Shown here piece after piece: positions 55,037 to 64,000 of a stretch of DNA of 64,000 nt. The notes below the pieces were generated by a model. That model worked only from the letters and a program-made list of their open reading frames with translations. It did not search any database and was not told the DNA's origin. The translations under genes and the position numbers were made by a program. This DNA comes from Adiantum capillus-veneris (Eukaryota > Streptophyta > Polypodiopsida > Polypodiales > Pteridaceae), in the NCBI GenBank assembly GCA_014529385.2, contig CM043948.1, forward strand, positions 24,984,451-25,048,450. Direction: 5' to 3'. How positions within the stretch are numbered: position 1 is the stretch's first letter; each line of letters starts with the position of its first letter.

Positions 55037-56298
55037 TATGTTTCAACTTGTTTGATTTGTCAAAAAATCAAAGCAGCTACAAGTAAGAAATTGGGACTTT
55101 TACACCCTCTCCCCATTCCTCAATGACCTTGGGAACATATTTCAATGGATTTTGTTACTGGTTTCCCACTCACAATGCACAAACATGACATGATCTGGAC
55201 TATTATTGACCGTTTCTCTAAACAAGCGTATTTTGTTCCGTGTAAGAAAACACTCACAACACATCAAGTTGCACTTTTGTTTCTTAAGACTGTTTTCCCA
55301 CATCATGGTTTGCCTAAAGTGATTATTTCTGATCGAGACTCAAAATTTTGTAGTGCTTTTTGGACTACTGTGTTTGAAAATCTTGGCACTACACTTGACT
55401 TCACTTCTGCATTTCATCATGAATCTAATGGTCAAACCGAAGTCACCAACCGCACTATTATTGACTTGTTAAAGGCTTATGTTTCTTCTCAACCTAAGAA
55501 ATGGATGATTACATACATATTTTGCAGTTTGCATACAACAACAACACTCACACTGTCACGGGTAAGTCTCCATTTGAAATTGTATATGGTCACTCTCTTC
55601 CTACTTCTGCTTCACGTCTTTCTAATGTTGTGCATGCCGCTGATGATTTCACTACTGACTTTCATGATATTTATGCAAGTGTGCATTCTGCCATTCAACA
55701 TTCACAAGAACTTTACACCAAGCATGCTAACAAGCACTGCAAGGCACACCAATTCAAAGAAGGTGATCATGTTTTACTTCGCATCGAAAAACGAAGGATC
55801 AAAAGTGTTGATACTAATGTCTTTGTTAAGCTCGCTCCTCGTTTTTATGGACCTTTCAAAATTTTAGCTGTCATTAATGATGTTTCTTTTCGTTTAGAAC
55901 TACCTGTACATTGGCACATTCACAATGCCTTTCACATTAGTCTTTTACGCCCATTCCGAGGACCCCTACCTACACACCACATTTATGAAGACCCACCTTC
56001 ACTTGTAGACCAAGAAGAGCAACTCACCCCTGCTAAAATAGTTGTAGACCATGAGACCACCACACAAGAGCTCTTCTTGTAGACCAAGAAGAGAAACTCA
56101 CCCCTGATAAAATAGTTGACCATGAGACCACCACTACACGCACTGGAATGGTTTATAACCGTTACCTTTTGAGTTTCAAGGGCCACCCTAGAGAGGATGC
56201 CAAATGGATGCCTGAAAGTTTTTTCGCAACTTTTCGACCTTCTCCACACTTTCCATCACTCATGGTCCAGTTGATTTCTCTATTGAGCAATTGAGGAC
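55037..56298 (+). pseudogene. Gypsy-D integrase and chromodomain-like tail
   Basis: After the stop at 55034, CLICQKIK completes the zinc finger; another stop lies near 55125. Core: MDFVTGFPLT, IISDRDSKF and GQTEVTNRTIIDLL keep the D-D-E triad. A frameshift near 55500 moves the rest to the frame QFAYNNNTHTVTGKSPFEIV...HVLLRIEKRRIK...LAPRFYGPF...HNAFHISLLRPFRG. A 74-bp duplication (about 56005-56149) then interrupts the tail, which ends RTGMVYNRYLLSFKGHPRED followed by AKWMPES, a chromodomain-related C-terminus. Confidence 0.82.
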
Positions 56299-56322
56299 AG
56301 TTGCTATCCCTGGTGGGAGGGA

Positions 56323-57003
56323 TGTTACGAGACTAGGCACCCTCCTGTTGTAGTGGTTAACTGCAATTGGGATAGCTGGGCGTAATGGTTAATTATGTGC
56401 TGTCTATTTATTTTACTAATTGAGTTGATGATGGTTTTGTAGAGTGGAATGCGGGGAATTGATGAAGAGGCGATGGCAATTACTCTTGGCCATTTTATAT
56501 TTGCACAGTATCTTAGAACATCATTGCAATAAGCCACTATGGCTCTGTAAATAGTTGTAGTGGGAACTCCCCTTATGGGTCATGCAAGAACTAATGAGCT
56601 TCACTCATTTGCAAAAGTAAAGTGGTTGTAAAAAGAGGGGCCTCAATTTTTGTCACCTTAAACTCAAAATAATATATTAAATACCAACTCCACAAGAGAG
56701 GTGCAGTGGAGTTTGGGGCTAGATTTAGGCCTTTCTCTTGCAGATTCTCTTCTCTACTCTCTTAAGCTATGGTTATTTGCTGTGTACTCTCTAATCTAGT
56801 CTCCATCTCTTACACATCTCTTACACTCTCTTACAAGCATGTCTATGTCAATTCTATGTTTACTGTGTGTGTGTGTGTGTGTCATAGTTTAGGTGAGTGT
56901 GTGTGCTTGGAAATTGGAAGAAGAGGTGGACAGGTTGATGGTGATTGCTTGGAAGCTTGTGTTGAATATTTTAAGCGGTCGATCTCCCCCTCTTCTCCCA
57001 ACA
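56323..57003 (+). repeat. Gypsy-D 3' LTR
   Basis: 681 bp, starts TGTTACGAGACTAGGC directly after the PPT, ends TTCTCCCAACA, then the TSD ATCGG. Small indels relative to the 5' LTR include a CTTACACAT insertion near 56810. Confidence 0.95.
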
Positions 57004-57099
57004 ATCGGATCTCTTCTATTGCTAGGCCACCATACCCATGGCCCTTCATCTCCAAGAGCTCCCCAAAATAGATTAATGTCATGCACGCCTTCTCTATCT

Positions 57100-57480
57100 T
57101 TAGCTCCAAAGATTTATTTGCTCTGGTACCAATATCCTCCTAATTCCTCGTTCTCTACAAAAGTCCTTAATCTAAGAGGATACATGTTTCTCCCCCGTTG
57201 TCGGTATGCAAGGCCTTCAACTTCTTGCCTGATTGGTTTTTTGCAATAGCTAGGAGCTTTTGGAAGACACTAAAGAATTTGTCTTTTGTTTTCAACAGGT
57301 AGACCTACACCTCTCAAGTAGAGTCATCTATGAAAGTCAGGAAATATAAGGCCCCCATAGAGACTTGTGCGGCATAGGCCCACATAGATCACTATGTACT
57401 AACTCTAGAGGAGTCCCTAACTCTCCGTTCAATGGAAAAGTGGTAAGCTTAGTTTTCTTCCCATATATACAATGGTCACA
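57100..57480 (-). pseudogene. Copia integrase fragment
   Basis: The minus strand reads CDHCIYGKKTKLTTFPLNGE, LELVHSDLCGPMPHKSLWG, then after a stop FQKLLAIAKNQSGKKLKALH and TDNGGE. The first catalytic Asp (HSDLCGP) and second (TDNGGE) are visible. The Glu region is rearranged. Confidence 0.7.
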
Positions 57481-57525
57481 CAAACTAAAATCAAAATAGT
57501 TTAACACAGGGATATAGCTAAAAAG

Positions 57526-58010
57526 CTACAACCGCTTCATTCCCTTCTGACTCATATGACCAAAGCAGCTATACCACAACTTAGAAGAAGGCAGATCGAC
57601 TACGTAGATAGAGTTCTCTTTCATAGAAGAGGCACACAAGAAATATAATGAGCAAGACTTTTGGCCTTTGAGCATGACCAAGTTACCTTTTCTAATAATC
57701 CAAGAACCATTTCCAAACACTATAGTGTATCCAAAATCATCAAGTTGTCCTACAAAAGCCAAAAGCTCTTAGTTAGCTTTGGCACATTTCTAATACCTTG
57801 CAACATGAACTCGGTACCATTGCACATATGCAACTTCACATTTCCAAATCCATATATCTCAAGCTAATGAGAATCACCCAGCTTAACCGAACCATGTGTA
57901 GAAGGATAATTGGGGAACCACTCCTTGTGAGGAGTAACATGAAAAGTGGCAGACGAGTCAATAATCCAGTTCTACGCATATCATTTGTAAAGAACTAACA
58001 ACACCTCTAG
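57526..58010 (-). pseudogene. Copia protease and pre-integrase fragment
   Basis: The minus strand gives NWIIDSSATFHVTPHKEWF (near 57990-57935; DSS in place of DSG), FVGQLDDFGYTIVFGNGSWI and SSKLWYSCFGHMSQKGMKRL. These are the protease and GAG-pre-integrase blocks in correct copia order, with stops between. Confidence 0.75.
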
Positions 58011-58086
58011 ACTTAAATCAAAAGTGAAGACTAGTACATCCGACAGATACTACAACATGTCAAGCACAACATCAACATGTGGAGAC

Positions 58087-58967
58087 TCAACAACATTGAT
58101 CTCTTTTAATCTTCATAGCGCTCTTAGGAGGTGCAAAACTTACAACAATGGATTTACATTTCTCTCTTTGCAACAAACAACAATCTTTCTTAGTGTGTCC
58201 TTTCTTGTGACAATGGTAACATTTAATTTTCCTCTTATCACGTCCACGGATCTTGCTATGTGCATTCTTGCGATCTTGAGAATTACCCAATTGCCTACGA
58301 CCTCTCTACCTTTGAATGTTTCTCTGGCTACTTCCACTTGCCATATACACATCACCATGCCCACTAGTGTCAAGAGACTAAATTTGAAGCTTTTCTGTGA
58401 GCAAGGCACTAGTAACATAACTAAAAACAAGCTTGCCCTTAGGGACATAGTTACTAACGTAGTGTTAAATGTGTCTCATGAAGCAGGCAAAGAACATAGC
58501 AAGAAAATGGCTTTCATTTCATCATTGAAATTAAGCCCCTGGATGTCAACTGAGTAAAACACACTATCAAGCTTGTTCACGTGTGAATTGACATTACTAC
58601 CTTCTTTCATGTTAAGACACATAAGCTTCTTTTTCAAAAACACTTTGTTCGATGCACTCTGACTATCCCTCGTTGAGCATAGAGACTCCCATAGTTCTTT
58701 AGCATTGGTCTTGTCCATAATTATGAAGAATATAGACTCACCAAGATGCAACCTAATAGTTGCCATGGCATGAGCATCAAGGTCCTCCCAATAATCATCA
58801 ATGTACAAACCCTCTCTGTGCTCTTTCAATGGTGTTGCAAGTCCTTTGTTTATTAGGACATAAAGAATTCTCTGCTTCCATATAGTGAAAGTTGTACCAT
58901 CAAACTTCTTAATGTAGTAATCTTCTTTCTCACAAGACCCAACCATACTGACAAGAGCTAACTGCAA
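58087..58967 (-). pseudogene. Copia gag remnant
   Basis: 58967-58476 encodes the copia gag (UBN2-type) region: MVGSCEKEDYYIKKFDGTTF, then TIWKQRILYVLI, AMATIRLHLGESI, ELWESLCSTRDSQSASNKVF and LKKKLMCLNMKEG. After a frame change, an intact CCHC knuckle CYHCHKKGHTKKDC follows (58087-58290). Confidence 0.8.
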
Positions 58968-60061
58968 GAGAGTAATGCTAAGAGCTTATGGAAAATTTTG
59001 TAACAAAAATTTCGACAGAGTTTTGGCATGGAGATCAAAATCTCAACTAGAAACTCTAAAAAATCACTGCGATGTCAATGCAAAAAAGTGTTGTAAGAAA
59101 ACTAGAGGACTCGTGGGAAAAATTTGGAAGAGTCTCCTCTATAGATCATGATCTCAAGTAAAACTCAACAAACTTATGCATAAACTATAAATAGAGTGCT
59201 GACACGGCATCAACTGACATATATTCCTAAAAAAAAGTGTCAAAAGATTTCTAACTTGGTGTCAAAGCACCTATACCCTTCTATATATATATATATATAT
59301 CCTATGGCAAGGCCACGAATTGGGATCTATAGCAACCTAATCCACCTTACATTGGGTAACCAGGCCCCCAATGCTTGGCTTCAATAGATCTCATGCAAAA
59401 ACCCTCCTAAAAGGCTACGCAAAAACCCTAAACGACTAGCCACGGTCTCAAAAAGGGCTCTTTTGAATCGAGTCTTGAAAATGAACCAGATTGCCAAAAC
59501 AAGTCAAAAACTGCTCCACAATGACATACAATGGTAGTATCCGTGCAACACAACGTACATGAATTATAGCAGGCACTGCTAAGGGCAAGGCATGCGCTCA
59601 AACATGTGTCAATAAGTATGCAAGCAAAATCACAGAACGAGCTCCCTAGAGGGAGTAAAACGCTCCCAACAGGGCACAAGCACTCTCAAGTGCTAGTCAC
59701 ACATAAACCATATGCATCCAAACTCCCATTGGAATTAAAACAACTATCACTACCAAAGATTCTCACAGATGTACTGTGTCAAACAAAGTTGTGATTGTCC
59801 CTATGCGTGTAAATCCGTATGTGAGAAGATATCAATGGCTATGCATGAGCAATCAGAGAAAACTAGTCTCTGAAACCACAAAGAACATACATCAATGCCA
59901 AGAACGCATATGGAAATCCAAAATTGCTCTAAAAAAACTCACGAAACTGTTAATACATGGAAATTTGTAACCTGCCTCTCATTGTCGACAAACTATCTCT
60001 CTATCTTGCTCTCTACAATGCCAAATAGCGTGTAAAAATATGTAGTCGATGTCGCCCCAAA
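58968..60061. other. Leader of the minus-strand copia element
   Basis: No coding domain on either strand. A (TA)n stretch lies at about 59283-59300. Confidence 0.5.
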
Positions 60062-60078
60062 GTCGATGCCGATACCAA

Positions 60079-60605
60079 TGTTGGGTGTCAGTCCTCTATG
60101 AAAGAGGCACCTCACTCGTGCACATCAATGTTGGAGGAGAAACATATGCCGCAAGCCGAAAAAACGGGTTGTCGATGTCGACTTTCATGCCGGACAAAAG
60201 TATCTCACTGCTCAAAGATGCCAAAGTCACCAAAGCTAAAAATCAAAGTGTGTATGTGTATTCGATGCCACGGTTAGATCTCATATATACCAAGAGTGTG
60301 TGTCGTTGTTTTTAGACTTATACACAAAAGAACATAACAATTCAAAAGACAACTAGCTTTATACAAAGGACAATGACTAGCACAAAAACAACTCGGTCTT
60401 TGCTTCATTTTTGTACATCATAGTAAGAATGAGGTATCATTCTAGTGTTTTATATATAAGATAGTCAAGAACACCTTATTCTAAAGTGAAAGAGGCCAGG
60501 CTTGACAGTGATGGACAACAACAAAGCCAAAAATATCATAAGTAAAGATAGAGTCCTCACATGCATCGATATAAACATGACAAAAGATTTGTTAGCCTTG
60601 AATAC
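60079..60605 (-). repeat. Probable 5' LTR of the minus-strand copia element
   Basis: On the minus strand it ends GACACCCAACA before the PBS-like sequence. Its distal part (60305-60605) recurs as a direct repeat at 61292-61603. The outer boundary is not certain. Confidence 0.5.
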
Positions 60606-60770
60606 GTATTACATGTGTCAACGAACATATCATAAGTTATCCATGTCCTCCTTAAAACCTTTTTAACTTATACCTACCATCCATGTAGTGTTAAATATCA
60701 ACAAGTATCCATTCTTAGAATCAAAACAGTAAGCCACACATGAAAGTGACATGTGTGTGTATGTGCATGC
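60606..60770 (-). repeat. Dispersed repeat, copy 2 (inverted relative to 41757-41910)
   Basis: The reverse complement reads CACATGTCACTTTCATGTGT...GGTAGGTATAAGTTAAAAAGG, nearly the same as 41752-41910. It abuts GTGTGTGTATGTGC, a short GT tract. Confidence 0.75.
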
Positions 60771-61291
60771 ACGCAAGTGCACACGCCTACCCTAGCCCAA
60801 GCACCATACTCAATGAGTTGGCACTAGGCCCATTGAGTATGGGCCTACTGCCTCATCAAGTTAATGAGATTAGAATAGTCAAGTCTGAAGCCAAAGAGCT
60901 GTATCATATCAAAAAATCCATGAGTCTCATCAGAGCTATAAGTGACAACATTAACAAAGAGGAGTATACTACAATCGGAGTTTTAAGGCTTTATTAGCCA
61001 GTAGAGAAAATAATAAATGCCATTCATAGTCAATCGTAGAAGTTTTCCATGCTTTAACCAATTTCTATGGATAGTCCTAAAATGAACCGTCCATCCAAGA
61101 GGAGTTTGTTTATAGGTGAAATGTTCTTGAAATCATAAGAATTGAAATAATTACACAAGGGTAAGTAATTTTGGATTAACTTGCAACCTAAAACCAACAG
61201 AGTCAAAGAATACAATATTTGTGTTCAGGAATCCGATCTCTATTTTTAAACTTATACTTATACACAAAAGAAAATAGTGTTTAGGACGTGT
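60771..61291. other. Intergenic, nothing recognised
   Basis: No coding domain. TTTTTAAACTTATACTTATA occurs at 61241 and again at about 61298, at the start of the second direct repeat. Confidence 0.5.
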
Positions 61292-61603
61292 GTGTTGCTA
61301 TTTTTAAACTTATACTTATACACAAAAGACAATAGCAGTTCAAAAGACATCTGGCTTTAGACAAAGGACAATGATTTGCACAAAAAAAACTCAGTCTTTG
61401 ATTAATTTTTGTACATTATAGTGAGAATGAGGTATCATTCTAGTGTCTTGTATATAAGATAGTCAAGAAAAACTTATCCTGAAGTGAAAGAGGCTAGGTT
61501 TGAGAGTGATGGACAACAACAAAGCCAAAAAGATCCTAAGTAAAGATAGAGTCCTCACCTGCATCCATATAAACATGACAACAGATTTGTTAGCTTTATA
61601 GGA
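61292..61603. repeat. Direct repeat of 60305-60605
   Basis: About 300 bases of clear similarity, for example GAATGAGGTATCATTCTAGTG and GGACAACAACAAAGCCAAAA in both. It may be a second, partial LTR copy of the minus-strand copia family. Confidence 0.8.
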
Positions 61604-61686
61604 ACTACATGAAGAGCAAGAAGCTTCATTTGACTTCCCTGTTCCTGAGCTAAGTGGAACAAATCGTTCTTTCTTCGGTACCTAAA

Positions 61687-63189
61687 CTAGCTCTGGAGCG
61701 GGTGTGTAGCATTCCGTGATTTTTTCCTTCCACAATCTTCAATTCGTTTTGGAGCTACGGGATTGGGCTCACATGGGTCAGGTGACAGGTAAGAGCACAA
61801 TTTATGTTTTGGCACCCAGATTTGATCATTTCCTTCATAGTAGCCTTTGGCTTCCAATAGTTTTTTAGGACTCCAATGCAACATTTCTTTACATTTCTTG
61901 GTGCGAGTGGAACGTCTCTTACCAGGCTCCTGTCTTTTAGCACTAGCAATGGCCGTTGAAGAAGCTTTAGAGACCCACTTGTATGTTTTCTTTGCTATAT
62001 TAGGATGGGTCTTGTGTGTCTCAAGCTTTATTTCAACTACAGAACTTGAAGCTCTAGAGAGTTGGGCTATGGGGACATATGGTTCAACCTCTTGGACATG
62101 CAATGTTTTGGGTTTTATTTCCTTAAAAGGCAATATCTCAGGGACTATGGCTTGAGTGGCAGGGCTAAGAGTTGGTTCTTGTGTTTTGACACCCTCAGTC
62201 CCCCAATCAATAGTGCATTTGGTGGCTATCATCCACGTGCATCCTAGGTTTATATTACCCTCCATAGTACCAACAGGCATGACCAAAAATTCTTGAGATA
62301 CAACCCCATTGTCATAACTTACATAAGTGTACCAGATACCAAAAATCGTAGTTTTTTTTTTGTTGACATTCTTGACTCGGATAGTACTCTTAGATAGGGA
62401 TGGATTTTCCAACTGACACCACACTCTATATGACAACATACTATATTTAGCACTCGTGTCTGACAAGACGTTATATAGCACTTTTCCATAGTCGCTATTT
62501 AGATCAATAGGGTATTGTAGAGGTGTGTCGGAGTCCAACCAATCATCCTCTGCTTCAACGTTGAATGCATGTGTAACTCCAAGGTTGGCCTCTCCTTGGC
62601 ATCTTATGCGTTGTTGCTGCTCCTTAGCCTCAGCTTGAGCTTGTATCTTCTTCGATTCTGTTTGTGCCTTGGCTGCCCTTTTTTGATGGATGGCACGTAG
62701 CTCCTCTTGGCTTAAAGGATCATAATATCTTTTAAACTTTCTACCATTGAGGAATCCAATGGTTTCAACTCCATCAAGAGTCTTCACACAAATGGTTCCT
62801 TGTGGGATGATTTCACATACTCTATTTGATCCTTTTCTCGCATATTTCAACTTTTTCTTCTCGTTACGCACTCCATACATAAGGACTTTATCACCAACAT
62901 TGATATCTTTGTCCTTTAGATGACGATCAAACCATTTCTTCCTTCTATCTTTCTCCACAAGTGCATTTTGCACAACCAATTGTCTTTCTTCATCTAATCT
63001 CTTAAGGATATATAAGCACCGAACTAAAGGGTTACCATCCCAACCTTCTTGTGAAGCTACACGTAGACTAGGAATTACAAACTCCCATGGCATAACTGCT
63101 TCTTGGCCATATACCATGTTGAATGGTGTACAATTAATAGCCACTTTGTAAGAAGTACGGTAAGCCCATAGAGCTGAAGTCAACTTCAA
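61687..63189 (-). CDS. Gypsy integrase C-terminus fused to an aspartic-protease-like domain
   Basis: An uninterrupted 500-codon frame, but only the 3' part of a pol gene; its upstream part (63190-64000) is frameshifted. Residues 1-160: integrase C-terminal part (ALWAYRTSYKVAINCTPFNM, VYGQEAVMPWEFVIPSLRV, INVGDKVLMY, GFLNGRKFKRYYDPLS). Residues 160-210: Gln/Lys/Ala/Glu-rich, coiled-coil-like linker. Residues 235-335 (62487-62185) look like a retropepsin: VLYNVLSDTSAKYSMLSYRV, GVVSQEFLVMP and GNINLGCTWMIATKCTIDW, with DTSA at 244-247 where an active enzyme has D-T/S-G-A. A basic C-terminal region follows, with LHWSPKKLLEAKGYYEGNDQ and IWVPKHK. The fusion is seen directly; the fold is my inference from motif order. 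The start of the true protein lies outside the window. Confidence 0.65.
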   Translation of the reverse strand: MKLTSALWAYRTSYKVAINCTPFNMVYGQEAVMPWEFVIPSLRVASQEGWDGNPLVRCLYILKRLDEERQLVVQNALVEKDRRKKWFDRHLKDKDINVGDKVLMYGVRNEKKKLKYARKGSNRVCEIIPQGTICVKTLDGVETIGFLNGRKFKRYYDPLSQEELRAIHQKRAAKAQTESKKIQAQAEAKEQQQRIRCQGEANLGVTHAFNVEAEDDWLDSDTPLQYPIDLNSDYGKVLYNVLSDTSAKYSMLSYRVWCQLENPSLSKSTIRVKNVNKKKTTIFGIWYTYVSYDNGVVSQEFLVMPVGTMEGNINLGCTWMIATKCTIDWGTEGVKTQEPTLSPATQAIVPEILPFKEIKPKTLHVQEVEPYVPIAQLSRASSSVVEIKLETHKTHPNIAKKTYKWVSKASSTAIASAKRQEPGKRRSTRTKKCKEMLHWSPKKLLEAKGYYEGNDQIWVPKHKLCSYLSPDPCEPNPVAPKRIEDCGRKKSRNATHPLQS

Positions 63190-64000
63190 ATCCCAATCTG
63201 TGCGAGATGAGCTTCCACTGTCAAGATAGAAATTAAGGTCTTGTTGGTACTCTCAGCTTGGCCATTTGCTTGTGGATAATAAGGTGTGGACTTATGATGA
63301 GCTATCATGAAGTTGGTAGTGAGTTCATAAAATGAGTGCCATTGTCACTCACAATTTCAATGGTTGTAATAATGTTCTCAAAGAGAAACTTGGCAGTTGA
63401 TTTTTCATCAGCCTTACGTGTCACCCTGGCTTCCACCCACTTTGTCACATAGTCAGTGGCAACGATAATATCTCGAGATTGAGTGTTATGAGCTGCAGGA
63501 CTAATTGGGCCTACAAAGTCTAAACCCCATTTTTCAAATGGTTGAGAAACTTTAATAGGATGTAAGGGCATCCTATCCTTTCATTGCATGATCTTGTAAT
63601 GTTGGCATTCATCACATCCTTTTGCAAAAAGTGATGCATCCTTGAATAAGGTAGGCCACCAATAGCCTGATTGCAACACCTTTCTATCAGTTGGTTCCCA
63701 TGAGAAATGTCCTCCAGCTATACCCATGTGGACTTCTTGCAGTATGTATAAATACTCATCCTCATGGGCACAACGTCTAAGAATATCGTCCTTCCCTAGC
63801 CTGTAGAGAGTTCCTACAAAATGAGAGAATAAGGTTTACATTCTTTTAACATTTTTTGAGCTATATCCTTACAAAGCTCTTTGGGTGGAAAACCATTTAC
63901 TAGAAAGTTCACAATCTTCTCACTCCATTCAGGCATGGTCTTGACTAGAAATAAGGAAGTATTGGGCAATTCATCATCGACTCTAGTAGATGCTTCACCA
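63190..64000 (-). pseudogene. Gypsy integrase zinc finger and core (frameshifted, partial)
   Basis: The minus strand reads HMGIAGGHFSWEPT...YWWPTLFKDA...CDECQHYKIMQ (H2C2 finger), a TGA, then KDRMPLHPIKVSQPFEKWGL, DFVGPI, YVTKWVEA, IEIVSDNGTHF and, after a frameshift, YYPQANGQAESTNKT. All three catalytic residues (GLDF, VSDNG, GQAES) are still visible. A second frame change near 63200 separates it from the downstream frame at 63189. It continues beyond the window. Confidence 0.82.

Larger units (their letters stand above)
49494..57003 (+). mobile_element. Gypsy-D: LTR retrotransposon
   Basis: Complete 7.5-kb gypsy element with the TSD ATCGG (49489-49493 and 57004-57008), LTRs of 674 and 681 bp (TGTTACGAGACT...TTCTCCCAACA), a PBS, a PPT (GGTGGGAGGGA, 56312-56322), gag, protease, RT, RNase H, integrase and a chromodomain-like tail. 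The LTRs are still very similar, yet the coding region has several stops, a frameshift, a mutated RT active site and a short duplication. It inserted into a minus-strand copia remnant or its flank. Confidence 0.93.
57004..60600 (-). mobile_element. Decayed minus-strand copia element
   Basis: Read leftwards: LTR end at 60079, PBS-like TTGGTATCGGC (60078-60068), about 1.1 kb leader, gag, zinc knuckle, protease, pre-integrase domain and part of integrase, ending near 57100. The rest was probably lost before Gypsy-D inserted at 57003. Stops and frameshifts occur throughout. The protein blocks resemble the gag-like ORF of the element at 43310-47206, which may be a deletion derivative of a related copia family. 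Confidence 0.75.

Noticed and set aside
1-64000. CRISPR arrays, rRNA genes, bacterial operons, integrated viruses
   Set aside because: No spaced direct-repeat arrays, rRNA motifs or capsid/envelope genes were seen; reverse-transcribing genes all fit plant gypsy or copia elements.

Overview
The window reads as nuclear DNA of a land plant with a large, retrotransposon-rich genome. The evidence is one intron-containing host gene for a plastid-division protein (PDV2 family, minus strand, 24395-25713), a decayed pentatricopeptide-repeat (PPR) gene fragment at 40452-40755, and many LTR retrotransposons, most with a plant-type primer-binding site like TGGTATCAGAGC. A fern or other non-seed vascular plant is plausible because of the PPR remnant and the chromovirus mix, but the sequence does not prove it. 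There are no rRNA genes, bacterial operons or CRISPR arrays.

Left third (1-22346): nested Ty3/gypsy elements. Gypsy-A (1293-16721, TSD CATAG) has 1477-bp LTRs. Its 3' LTR is split by Gypsy-B (10120-16657, TSD GAAAG). Both are chromoviruses with gag, protease, RT, RNase H, integrase and a C-terminal chromodomain-like tail, and both are inactivated by stops, frameshifts and short duplications. They sit in older debris: an LTR end (1-741), an inverted pol piece (742-1292), another LTR with its PBS and gag start (16727-18430), and a truncated minus-strand relative of Gypsy-B (about 18480-22346).

Middle (22347-43309): the PDV2 gene, then mostly non-coding DNA. It holds a SINE-like tRNA-derived repeat, a minus-strand chromovirus tail with its LTR, long purine tracts and compound microsatellites, a MITE-like inverted-repeat element, the PPR remnant, and a 4.9-kb LTR element (31181-36101, TSD GAGGT) with very short LTRs and no recognisable gag or pol.

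Right third (43310-64000): a 3.9-kb copia derivative (43310-47206, TSD GGGAA) with near-identical LTRs and one intact ORF that joins gag, a protease remnant and a stub of RT, without integrase. Next come an isolated LTR head (48154), a 7.5-kb gypsy element (49494-57003, TSD ATCGG), a decayed minus-strand copia element (57004-about 60600), and the 3' half of a minus-strand gypsy pol that runs off the window. The last carries an aspartic-protease-like domain downstream of integrase.

Most of the window is therefore selfish DNA in layers. PDV2 is the only host gene that looks complete. The observations most worth pursuing are the integrase-protease-like fusion at the right end, the gag-only copia element, and the coding-poor LTR element with tiny LTRs.
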